Shown: positions 18,071 through 26,395 of the stretch, one piece after another
Position numbering within the stretch: the first letter of the stretch is position 1
Layout: each line of letters opens with the position of its first letter
Notes under the pieces: model-generated
Told to the model about the DNA's origin: nothing
The model's input: the letters and a program-made list of their open reading frames with translations, nothing else
Database searches by the model: none
From: Chitinophaga sp. MM2321
GTDB lineage: Bacteria > Bacteroidota > Bacteroidia > Chitinophagales > Chitinophagaceae
Assembly (NCBI RefSeq): GCF_964033635.1
Contig: NZ_OZ035533.1
Location: forward strand, 2,666,001-2,730,000
Reading direction: 5' to 3'
Length of the DNA stretch: 64,000 nucleotides
Made by a program: the position numbers and the translations under genes

Positions 18071-18628
18071 TCACATTAGGACGGACATGCTGCCCAGTCT
18101 CACCCGCAATTTTTTCAGCGCGGTGGTAAGCTGGTTTTCTACGGTTTTCTCTGAAATTCCCAACCGGTGGGCGATTTCCCGGTTAGATAAATGCTCCTGC
18201 CTGCTGAGGTAAAACACTTCCTTACAACGGGATGGTAATGCTTCTGTAAAATGAGCAATGATAGCTTTCAGTTCTTTTAGTTCCAAGATCCACTCTTCAC
18301 TGGTGTCGGTGATTTCCTGCAGTTGCTGTGCTGCTATAAAAGCAGTGCGCACTTTGCTGTTGCGGACATAATTAGCCACCTTATAACGTACAGCCATGAT
18401 GAGATAGCCCCTGAGCGTGGTGAGCACCAGGTGATCCCGGTGTTCCCACAGCCACACGAATACATCCTGCACAATGTCCATACTGGCCGCCTTGTCCTGC
18501 AACAAATAGTAAGCAGATTTAAAAAGCACATTCCAATGCCGCTGGTACACCTCATCGAATGCAGCCTTGTCGCCTGATTTTACGAAATCGAGCAGTTCAC
18601 TGTCTGAGTATAAAGAATAGGCTGACAT
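18071..18628 (-). CDS. ECF-type RNA polymerase sigma factor (Bacteroidota sigma-70 family)
   Basis: The protein has 185 residues. Region 2 spans about 25-95 (DEVYQRHWNVLFKSAYYLL, DIVQDVFVWLWEHRD, GYLIMAVRYKVANYVR). Region 4 spans about 125-178 (LPSRCKEVFYLSRQEHLSNR then EIAHRLGISEKTVENQLTTAL). This is the usual form found beside FecR genes, and it begins the minus-strand operon sigma-FecR-SusC-SusD-sulfatase. Its likely target is the susC promoter of the same locus. Confidence 0.95.
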   Translation of the reverse strand: MSAYSLYSDSELLDFVKSGDKAAFDEVYQRHWNVLFKSAYYLLQDKAASMDIVQDVFVWLWEHRDHLVLTTLRGYLIMAVRYKVANYVRNSKVRTAFIAAQQLQEITDTSEEWILELKELKAIIAHFTEALPSRCKEVFYLSRQEHLSNREIAHRLGISEKTVENQLTTALKKLRVRLGSMSVLM

Positions 18629-18659
18629 CTATCTGATTAATATAAACTTATCCAGGGAG

Positions 18660-18667
18660 CAAAACTA
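18660..18667 (-). promoter_or_regulatory. Putative -7 box of the ECF sigma gene
   Basis: TAGTTTTG on the minus strand fits the Bacteroidota -7 consensus TAnnTTTG and lies 31 bp before the start codon. No good TTG was found at the -33 position. The same gap contains a near-direct repeat (about 18672-18683 and 18701-18713) that could bind a regulator. Confidence 0.4.
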
Positions 18668-18881
18668 TGAAAATGCCATCAATCTGAATTAAAAATCTAA
18701 AATGGCCATCAATGCCGGGAAATTAACGTGGCAGCCGATTTTCCCGAATGCGTAAAAACTTTTCCTGATCCGACTATATATTTTTTTAATCCCGGTGCAA
18801 CTTTGCGCCGTGAATATCCCGCAATAATATATCTCCGGCGGGAAGCAATCTGTGTCACACAAAGTAGATCAAACCAAAAAG

Positions 18882-21320
18882 ATGACGAAAAAAGTATCAA
18901 TATTCATTTTAATATTATTATCTGTTACATCCGGCATCATGGCTCAGACCAATACCGGCAGCATTAAAGGAAACATCACCACCAGTGAAGGAGAAGCCGC
19001 CGCTTATGTAAGCGTACAGATTAAACGCAACAGCAGAGGTACAGTAACAGATGCTAAAGGAGACTTTACTTTCCGCCGTGTGGAACCGGGGCAATATACG
19101 CTGCTGGTATCTCTCATTGGTTATGAATCTACAGAAGAAACCGTGATGGTAACCGCCAACCAGGCCACTACTGTAAAGCTGCACTTACAGCTATCAAAAA
19201 CACAATTGGCAGAAGTAACGATTACCGGTGGAAAGAATAAACTGGCCAACAAAGAAAGCGACTACATCGCCCGCTTACCTATTAAGAACCTGGAAAACCC
19301 CCAGGTATATAACGTAGTAGGTAAAGAGCTGATGAAAGAACAGGTAGTGACCAGCTTTGATGATGCACTCAAAAATGCGCCAGGTGTTTCCAGGTTGTGG
19401 TCATCTACCGGCCGCCCTAACGATGGCGCCGGCTACTTCTCCATGCGTGGTTTCAGCGTACAACCTTCTATGGTGAATGGTATTGCAGGAATATCCAACG
19501 GCGGCATTGACCCCGCAGATATTGAGCGTATCGAAACTATTAAAGGCCCTTCCGGTACCTTGTTTGGTAGCAGCCTGATTTCTTTCGGCGGACTCATCAA
19601 CATCGTGACCAAAAAACCATATGACGTTTTTGGTGGAGAAATCAGTTATACCGGTGGCGGATTTGGTCTGAACCGTATCACTGCTGATCTTAATACCCCG
19701 CTGAATGAAGATAAATCTGTTGTGCTGCGTACCAATGCCGCCTATCATTATGAAGGCAGCTTTCAGGATGCCGGTTTTAAAAAATCGTTCTTCCTGGCTC
19801 CCAGCCTGTCTTACAAAGTAAATGACCGCCTGTCTTTCCTGATAAATACGGAATTTTATAATGGTGAAAGCACCAATGCACTGATGGTTTTTCTGAACCG
19901 CAGCCGCCAGCTGATTGCCAGAACACCGGAAGAACTGGGCATCGACTTTAACCGCTCTTTTACAGCCAATGATATTGCTTACAAAACACCCACGATGAAC
20001 CTCTCCGGTCAGGCTACCTACAAACTGTCTGATAAATGGGTGTCACAAACCAATGTTTCCAGGGGTGTACGTAACAGTAACGGATATTATTCCTACGTGA
20101 TGTTCCTGGATCAGGGCGATGCTACCGTACAAAAGCCGAATGACACTTTGTTGAGCCGCTTTGCCTATCATCAGAATTCTACTACCACCGCTACAGATAT
20201 ACAACAGAACTTCATCGGTGATTTTAAAATAGGACAGTTGCGTAACCGCGTTGTTGCCGGGCTGGACTTCCTCAGTATCAAAACCAGTAACGACAATTCA
20301 CCCTACCTCCTTTTTGATATGGTGAATGCCGTTAACACACAGGATCCCCGGTATGCAGAGTTGAACAGGCCCGCTCTTGATGCTAAACTGGCGCAAACAA
20401 CTGCCGGTCAAACTAAAAATGCGGTCAGCAATTATACCTACAGTGCTTATATTTCAGATGTATTAAATATCACTGATGAATTGATAGCGATGGCCAGTGT
20501 GCGGATCGATTATTTTGATAACAAGGGAACCATCAACTACCTGACCCGCAAAACCAGCGGCGACTATAACCAGGTGTCCGTGTCTCCGAAATTCGGGCTG
20601 GTATACCAGGTAGTAAAAAATAAAGTGAGTCTCTTTGCCAACTACATGAATGGATTCCGTAACACACCACCCGTAACACAACCACTCCCTGAACTGGAAG
20701 GCACCTTCAAACCTCAGCAGGCCAACCAGCTTGAAGGAGGCGTGAAACTGGATGCATTCAAAAACAGGTTGAGCCTCAGCGCCAGCTATTATAACATCCT
20801 TGTAAAAGATATGACACGTGCGGCCTCTATTGTAAAAGACGGTCAGACTTATAACTACACCATCCAGGACGGCTCACAGAGAAGTAAAGGCGTGGAAATA
20901 GATCTCGTTGCCAACCCGTTACCAGGCTTGAATGTTGTAGCCGGTTATGGTTACAACGACAGTAAAATGGTGGAATCAGATATTAATGTCATCAACCGCA
21001 GACCTACTACAGCAGGCCCTGAGCACCTGGTGAACTGGTGGATCAGCTATACAGCCAACAGCGGTGCATTACATGGCTTAGGCGCCGGATTTGGCGGCAA
21101 CTATGCCAGTGATAATATGATCACCAACGATCTCAGAACAGGTGTCTTCACCTTGCCTGCCTATACCGTTTTAAATGCCAGTATCTTCTACCAGGTAAAA
21201 GCATACCGCCTGGCATTAAAACTTGACAATATTGCTGACAAAGTATATTATGGTGGATGGACAACCGTAGAAAAACAGCTGCCCAGACGTCTTTCCGCTA
21301 ACGTGACTTTTAAATTCTGA
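18882..21320 (+). CDS. TonB-dependent siderophore-type receptor
   Basis: The protein has 812 residues from the ATG at 18882, where a basic n-region and hydrophobic core form a signal peptide ending at GIMAQ; an earlier ATG at 18852 is less likely. A carboxypeptidase-regulatory-like domain (about 22-105) precedes the plug (VVTSFDDALKNAPGVSRLW, SMRGFSV, IERIETIKGPSGTLFG, GGLINIVTKKP) and a barrel ending in RRLSANVTFKF. The plug pattern and length fit ferric-siderophore receptors rather than SusC. It stands alone, divergent from the ECF sigma gene. Its ligand is not visible in the sequence; iron-chelate uptake is inferred from the family. Confidence 0.92.
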   Translation: MTKKVSIFILILLSVTSGIMAQTNTGSIKGNITTSEGEAAAYVSVQIKRNSRGTVTDAKGDFTFRRVEPGQYTLLVSLIGYESTEETVMVTANQATTVKLHLQLSKTQLAEVTITGGKNKLANKESDYIARLPIKNLENPQVYNVVGKELMKEQVVTSFDDALKNAPGVSRLWSSTGRPNDGAGYFSMRGFSVQPSMVNGIAGISNGGIDPADIERIETIKGPSGTLFGSSLISFGGLINIVTKKPYDVFGGEISYTGGGFGLNRITADLNTPLNEDKSVVLRTNAAYHYEGSFQDAGFKKSFFLAPSLSYKVNDRLSFLINTEFYNGESTNALMVFLNRSRQLIARTPEELGIDFNRSFTANDIAYKTPTMNLSGQATYKLSDKWVSQTNVSRGVRNSNGYYSYVMFLDQGDATVQKPNDTLLSRFAYHQNSTTTATDIQQNFIGDFKIGQLRNRVVAGLDFLSIKTSNDNSPYLLFDMVNAVNTQDPRYAELNRPALDAKLAQTTAGQTKNAVSNYTYSAYISDVLNITDELIAMASVRIDYFDNKGTINYLTRKTSGDYNQVSVSPKFGLVYQVVKNKVSLFANYMNGFRNTPPVTQPLPELEGTFKPQQANQLEGGVKLDAFKNRLSLSASYYNILVKDMTRAASIVKDGQTYNYTIQDGSQRSKGVEIDLVANPLPGLNVVAGYGYNDSKMVESDINVINRRPTTAGPEHLVNWWISYTANSGALHGLGAGFGGNYASDNMITNDLRTGVFTLPAYTVLNASIFYQVKAYRLALKLDNIADKVYYGGWTTVEKQLPRRLSANVTFKF

Positions 21321-21342
21321 TCGGGGTATCAGTGAGATTTTA

Positions 21343-21375
21343 AAAGGGCCGGTCTGCATCGCAGGCCGGCCCTTT
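21343..21375. terminator. Bidirectional terminator between receptor and PorP/SprF genes
   Basis: A GC-rich 15-bp stem with one G-U pair (21343-21357 with 21361-21375) and a 3-base loop lies between the convergent stop codons, with short A and T runs at its ends. Confidence 0.85.
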
Positions 21376-21396
21376 GTAACTATATTAAACCGGTTA

Positions 21397-22311
21397 CTAG
21401 TTGAATAAATTGATCGTTAGCGCCAGTGTGAAATTATTATCCAGGTAACTCCGCAAGCCTGCTGTCTGTGAAGTATAGATCAGCTGTACACCCACTGCGG
21501 AGCGAAAATTAAATCCGGCACCTAACGTATAGTTTTTAGAAGTATGATAGAGTCCGAAGAGGTTTACCCAATTATCCAGGAATACTACATTTGCGCCGAA
21601 ATCAAATATATTATCGTATCCACGCACGCCTCTGAAACAGGCTTTCGGTTCAATAGAAGTGAACTCATTGCCGATGTAAAACCTGTAACTGGCAGCCGCA
21701 TAAAAGGTGGCGCTGTTGGCAATCTCCCGGTTTTCTTTACTGAAATATCCCACCACATTCGGTAAGGCTGCCTGCAGATTAAGATGGCCATCCGTATAAG
21801 CCATCCCAAAATCACCATCAAAATAATTATCTCTCCGGTTATACATACCAATGGAAGGATCATTTATATCTCCATTGATATTTTTTATATCCAGGCGGTC
21901 GTTGCGAAGCCCGGCAGACAAACCGAAATGAAGTTGCTGCTGCCCCGTTTGCGATAATGGCATGTGGTAGGCATAGGTCAGCGATACACGGGTCCTGGAA
22001 ATCAGGCCGGCTACATCCCGGTATACATTTAAGCCGGCTCCTACCCTGTTACCCACAAGGTAATCCGCCGTAAATGACATCGTTACGGGTACGCCGGGAT
22101 CGTTCTTCAACTGCCTGCGATAAGCGCCATTGATGTACAGCCCTGAATCTATTCCTGCAAAAGATGGATTACCTATATACTGATTCTGAAAATACTGTGT
22201 TGCTGGTGGGTCTACCAGTGTACTGGTATTACCCAGGGATTGGGCACCGGCCTGCTGTATCGTGATGCTGAACATCAAACATCCGATTCCGGCTACGATA
22301 TAACTTTTCAT
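21397..22311 (-). CDS. PorP/SprF-family type IX secretion-associated outer-membrane protein
   Basis: The protein has 304 residues from the ATG at 22311 (signal peptide MKSYIVAGIGCLMFSITIQQAGAQ). It has the PorP/SprF pattern: QYFQNQYIGNPSFAGIDSG, then alternating beta strands (VTMSFTADYLVGNRVGAGLN, VSLTYAYHMPLS) to the C-terminal ANVVFLDNWVNLFGLYHTSK and SLTINLFN-like end. These 8-10-strand barrel proteins act with individual CHU_C (type B) cargo of the type IX secretion system. The gene begins 29 bp after the CHU_C cargo gene on the same strand, which is the usual cargo-partner arrangement. Confidence 0.93.
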   Translation of the reverse strand: MKSYIVAGIGCLMFSITIQQAGAQSLGNTSTLVDPPATQYFQNQYIGNPSFAGIDSGLYINGAYRRQLKNDPGVPVTMSFTADYLVGNRVGAGLNVYRDVAGLISRTRVSLTYAYHMPLSQTGQQQLHFGLSAGLRNDRLDIKNINGDINDPSIGMYNRRDNYFDGDFGMAYTDGHLNLQAALPNVVGYFSKENREIANSATFYAAASYRFYIGNEFTSIEPKACFRGVRGYDNIFDFGANVVFLDNWVNLFGLYHTSKNYTLGAGFNFRSAVGVQLIYTSQTAGLRSYLDNNFTLALTINLFN

Positions 22312-22340
22312 CGTTTTAATTATTTGCAAGATCATTATAA

Positions 22341-25300
22341 TTATTTGTCGCGAATGATTGTAATGAAACCCTTTACCTTAGGGAGTCCTGTGCCGAAGTC
22401 CAGTATATAATAATAGGTTCCTTCTTCCAGGGCTGTACCATTTAACGTTCCACCCCATTCGTTTTGATAACCACGTTTGGTATAGATCATACGGCCGGAA
22501 CGGTCAAAGATCTTCACTTCATTATTGGGATAGCTATCGATATTCTTAATGATAAACCGGTCGTTGATACCATCTCCGTTTGGCGTAATCAGGTTCACAC
22601 CATCCACTTTATAATCATCTATCACTTCAATGTCTATCTGCCCTGTAGCAGTGCATCCTGCGGCATTGGAAGCGGTAACGCGGTAGGTGGCATTTGCTTG
22701 CGGACGGATCACCACGGTGGCACTGTTTTGCCCGCTGACGATATCCGGTGCATTATCCCAGGCGTATGTCACACCGCCAGCTGCTGTTAATTCTACGGGA
22801 AGTCCTTTCGATACTTTTGTTCCCATATTGCTGGTAATGGTTGGTTCGGCAACGGAGGTGACAGCGAGCTTAAATGTCTGGCTGCTTTGATTTACCCCGC
22901 CATTGTCAGTGCCGCCACCATCTTTTACAGTTACCGTGATATTGGCGGTACCGGTTGCACCTGCTGCAAAACGGAACTGCACCCCCTCGTCGTCTGCTGT
23001 CAGCGTTGTAAAGAGTGCGGCGTTATCGGAGGTTGCGGTAACGGTAGTTGTTTGCGCCGTTTCAGGACCAGCTGTAATGCCCGACAGGGCTATCGTCTGC
23101 GTGGTTGTAACAACACAGAAAGATTGATCTGCAATGGCGTTAATAGTAGGTGCTTCATTTACATCCCGGACTGTGATCACAAACGCTTTTTCAAAAAATT
23201 CACCTGCCGGTGCAGTGGCACGTATGCGGATATTATAAGTAGTCTGTGTTTCAAAGTTGAAAGCCTGCGTCGCCCTGAGATTACTGCCAGCTATGTTGAA
23301 GGCGGTGTTGTCAGTACTGCCTGCGCCGGCTGCCAACGTATAAGTAATTGCTTCCCCGGGTTCAACGGAGGTCGCAGACAAAGCGCCTATCACTGCATTC
23401 ACCGCATTATTTTCAAAGACAGCATTATTGCTCAAAGTGATATCCGTAGGTGCTTCGGGTACGTTCGTCAGGGTGATGTGTACGGTCTGGACAGCGGACG
23501 TATTTACCCCGTCACTCACGGTAACGGATATATCAAAAGATGGATTGGCTTCGTAGTTCAGATCTCCGGCATCATTCACGGTGAGTGCTCCCGTTACCGG
23601 ATTAATACTAAAGGCAGGATCTGCATCTCCGTCCGGATTTACATTGGTGGTGATGGTATACTGCTGCAATGGCAATACAGCGCCGGCATCCGTAGCGGCT
23701 ACTGTGCCTGCTACTGTTGCCACCGGGCTGTTCTCCGCAATGGTGAACACCTGACCTGCTGTAACTACCGGCAAAACAGCATCCACTTTTATATTCGTTT
23801 GTGCGCCCACGTTATTCAGGGTGAGTGTTGCAGGATTGCCGGCTGCATCCTTAATAGTGCTGCCATTCAATACCATTGCGGCGCCACATTGTACACCATC
23901 CGCATCCAGGTCGCCGGATTGTACGGTGTAGCGGAAAAGCAGGACTGTAGTACCGGTACCGGATACATAATTCAAAGTACGGGTGGTACTGCCTACTACC
24001 AGGGTTATTGAAGGATCACCACCGGTTGCATCCACATCTACATTTTCGTTAAGGCTGACCGTATAATCCAGTTGATCACCAGCTTTGTGCACACCATCGG
24101 CTGGTACGGCAACACTTGTTACTACCGGCGCCACTGCATCTACCAGCACAGCGGATGTTGGAGCAACATCTACCAGCGCAGGTACTGCATCATTTTCAAC
24201 CGCATCGCGGATAGTGCCGCCATTAAGATTCAACGAAGCTGCCAATGCAATACCATCTGTATCCAGCTCACCATCTTTCACGGTATAGCGGAAAGTAAGG
24301 GTATTACTTCCGGTACCGGCCTGGTAGCTGGCCGATACAACCGTAGCGCCAATGGTCACCGGAATAAACGGTACATCGGTTACATCCACCGATTCGCTGA
24401 ACAGTACGTTGAATTCAAGGTTTTCATTAGCCTTGTATGTTTTATTAGCAGGGACCGTTACTTTGGTAATAACTGGTACCACGCCATCAATCACGAGATC
24501 TTTGTTGCCTGCAAGGGCCTTGGCGCTGCCGGCAGCGGGCAAGGTAACCGTTGCATCTTTCACCCAGGTACTCTGAATAGTACCGCCATTCAAAGTAAGC
24601 GAACCGGTATTTACATAGTCCAGATCGGCGGCTACATCGCCCGCCTGTACGGTATAAGAGAAGGTGATGGTATTTGTATTTGATCCTGAACTATAAACAG
24701 CTGTTCTGTCTGTGGCGCCTGTTTCCAGTAACAATGCGGGCGTACCACCTGTTGTATTCACAACAACGGGCTGGTCGAAAGTAACCGTAACAGGAATCAC
24801 TTTTCCGATACCGTAAGCACCATTTGCGGAAGTCGCCGATACATTTGTAATCAGTGGCGACGATGCGCTAACGGTAACAGGGATTGTCAGATCATCCGAC
24901 ATAGGAGGTGCAGGTGTATTTCCCTGGTCGTTTACAGCTATCTTCAGTGTGGCCGCTCCTGCAAAATTAGGATCCGGGGTAAAGACAAAATCCGCTAAAG
25001 CGGTATTTATATCTGCCAGTTTACCCCTGACGGTTACGGATCGATCCAGTGTGCCGGATCCGGAGACGAAGGTCAGGTTAGCAGTTGTAATTAATGTGAT
25101 CTTACCGTTTGTTGCTGTCAGGGTAATGCTGATGGTACCCGTGCCGGCATCCACATCACTGATACTTATCAGGTTACTATTTGCCGTATTAAAATGTAAC
25201 GGTACATCCTGTCCGGTGGATTGAGCCGGTATGTTACCGATCGCAGGGGCATCATTTACCGGGCTTACCACAAGCGCAATGGAGGCTGTGGCCGTCTTAG

Positions 25301-25511
25301 GCGTATCGTTTGCAGGACCGCCGTTGTCGTTGAGCAGCACATTCAACGGCAGGGTGCCGCTGGTATCTGCTACCGGCAAATACATCAGATTGCCGGCAGT
25401 AATAAATGTATTCATATCTGCAATGGGACCGGTTAGGATAAGATGGCTGGTACCACTGCCACTTGCCGTTATTTGCGGTGTAGCCGTTGCCGTGAGTGTA
25501 CCGGCGGCCAC
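22341..25511 (-). CDS. Giant T9SS adhesin, C-terminal half after a frameshift (Ig-like/cadherin-like repeats, CHU_C sorting domain)
   Basis: The protein has 1056 codons from the first in-frame Met, but the frame is open back to about 25576, where it continues the upstream half. It has tandem cadherin/Ig-like domains (several with VNDAPAIGNIPAQS-like joints), bacterial Ig-like blocks repeated about every 110 residues (VVTSVAVPADGVHKAGDQL and relatives), then a PKD-like region, and ends in a T9SS type B sorting domain (VNLITPNGDGINDRF, KIFDRSGRMIYTK, EEGTYYYILDFG). There is no signal peptide, confirming that it is not an independent gene. The PorP/SprF gene follows after 29 bp. If expressed as one protein with the upstream half it would be a surface adhesin of about 1,915 residues. 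Confidence 0.85.
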   Translation of the reverse strand: MAAGTLTATATPQITASGSGTSHLILTGPIADMNTFITAGNLMYLPVADTSGTLPLNVLLNDNGGPANDTPKTATASIALVVSPVNDAPAIGNIPAQSTGQDVPLHFNTANSNLISISDVDAGTGTISITLTATNGKITLITTANLTFVSGSGTLDRSVTVRGKLADINTALADFVFTPDPNFAGAATLKIAVNDQGNTPAPPMSDDLTIPVTVSASSPLITNVSATSANGAYGIGKVIPVTVTFDQPVVVNTTGGTPALLLETGATDRTAVYSSGSNTNTITFSYTVQAGDVAADLDYVNTGSLTLNGGTIQSTWVKDATVTLPAAGSAKALAGNKDLVIDGVVPVITKVTVPANKTYKANENLEFNVLFSESVDVTDVPFIPVTIGATVVSASYQAGTGSNTLTFRYTVKDGELDTDGIALAASLNLNGGTIRDAVENDAVPALVDVAPTSAVLVDAVAPVVTSVAVPADGVHKAGDQLDYTVSLNENVDVDATGGDPSITLVVGSTTRTLNYVSGTGTTVLLFRYTVQSGDLDADGVQCGAAMVLNGSTIKDAAGNPATLTLNNVGAQTNIKVDAVLPVVTAGQVFTIAENSPVATVAGTVAATDAGAVLPLQQYTITTNVNPDGDADPAFSINPVTGALTVNDAGDLNYEANPSFDISVTVSDGVNTSAVQTVHITLTNVPEAPTDITLSNNAVFENNAVNAVIGALSATSVEPGEAITYTLAAGAGSTDNTAFNIAGSNLRATQAFNFETQTTYNIRIRATAPAGEFFEKAFVITVRDVNEAPTINAIADQSFCVVTTTQTIALSGITAGPETAQTTTVTATSDNAALFTTLTADDEGVQFRFAAGATGTANITVTVKDGGGTDNGGVNQSSQTFKLAVTSVAEPTITSNMGTKVSKGLPVELTAAGGVTYAWDNAPDIVSGQNSATVVIRPQANATYRVTASNAAGCTATGQIDIEVIDDYKVDGVNLITPNGDGINDRFIIKNIDSYPNNEVKIFDRSGRMIYTKRGYQNEWGGTLNGTALEEGTYYYILDFGTGLPKVKGFITIIRDK

Positions 25512-26395
25512 GATGAAGGTAGCAGTAACCGGGCTGGTTCCTGCATCTACATCATTAAAAGATATATTTTGAATGGCTGTGGACCATCTTCCACAACCGC
25601 TATAGTGGGTGGTGCGGTGACGGTGGGACTATCATTGATAGCGGCAAACAGCAGGTTGGTGCTGGTAGTTGCTGTAGCTGCCGGTCCACCCGTATGCCCG
25701 TTATCATTAATAAGGGTATTTAATACTACCGTTCCGTTAGCATTTGGTACGGGTAAATATCTTACACTGTTGGCTGTAATAAAACTATTGAGATCTGTAA
25801 TAGCGCCCGTCAACGTAATGGTATTGGTTCCGGAGCCGGTTATAGTGACCTGCGGTGTAGCCGTTGCCGTGAGTGTTCCCGTAGCAGCGGAAAAAGTAAC
25901 TGTAACGGGATTGTTCCCTGCATCTACATCGCTGAAAGAAATACCGCTGATGGTTACCGATGCATCTTCAATGGCACTGATACTGGCAGGTGCTGTTATA
26001 GTGGGGGCATCATTCACGGCAGTGATCACCAGATTGGAGCTATCGCTCGCTGTCTCCGCCGGGCCGCCGGTGTGGCCATTATCGTTGATCATTATCGCTA
26101 ATGGAACCGTATTGGTGGCATTTGGCAAAGGTAGGTATAAAACACTGCTGTCGGTTATGAAACTGTTGATTTCATCTATTGCACCTGTGAGTGTGAGGGC
26201 GCCTGTACCGGAGCCACTTACGGTTACCTGGGGTGTAGCCGTTGCCGTGAGCGTACCTTCCGGCACGGTCAACGTAACGGTAACCGGATCAGTACCTGCG
26301 TCCTGGTCAAAGAATGAAATACCGGTGACCGCTGATGCAGTGTCTTCCGTTACCACAATACTAGCTGGTGCGGTAACACTTGGCGGATTATTCAC
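25260..26395 (-). repeat. Tandem 378-bp coding repeats (126-residue cadherin-like units)
   Basis: Three units share segments such as GTLTATATPQV and LPVPNANGTV with LINDNGHTGGPA. The same DNA landmark (plus-strand tagccgttgccgtgag) begins at 25481, 25858 and 26236. The spacing is 378 bp between the second and third landmarks but 377 bp between the first and second. The single missing base is the frameshift that splits the gene. Edges of the repeat block are approximate. Confidence 0.85.

Noticed and set aside
18794..18809. Near-palindrome GGTGCAA-CT-TTGCGCC upstream of the siderophore-type receptor, considered as a Fur box
   Set aside because: It has one mismatch, is GC-rich and does not match the AT-rich Fur consensus.
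22887..24011. 374-codon plus-strand open frame inside the adhesin gene
   Set aside because: It is Cys- and Tyr-rich and repetitive, as expected for the antisense of Thr/Val/Ala-rich repeats.
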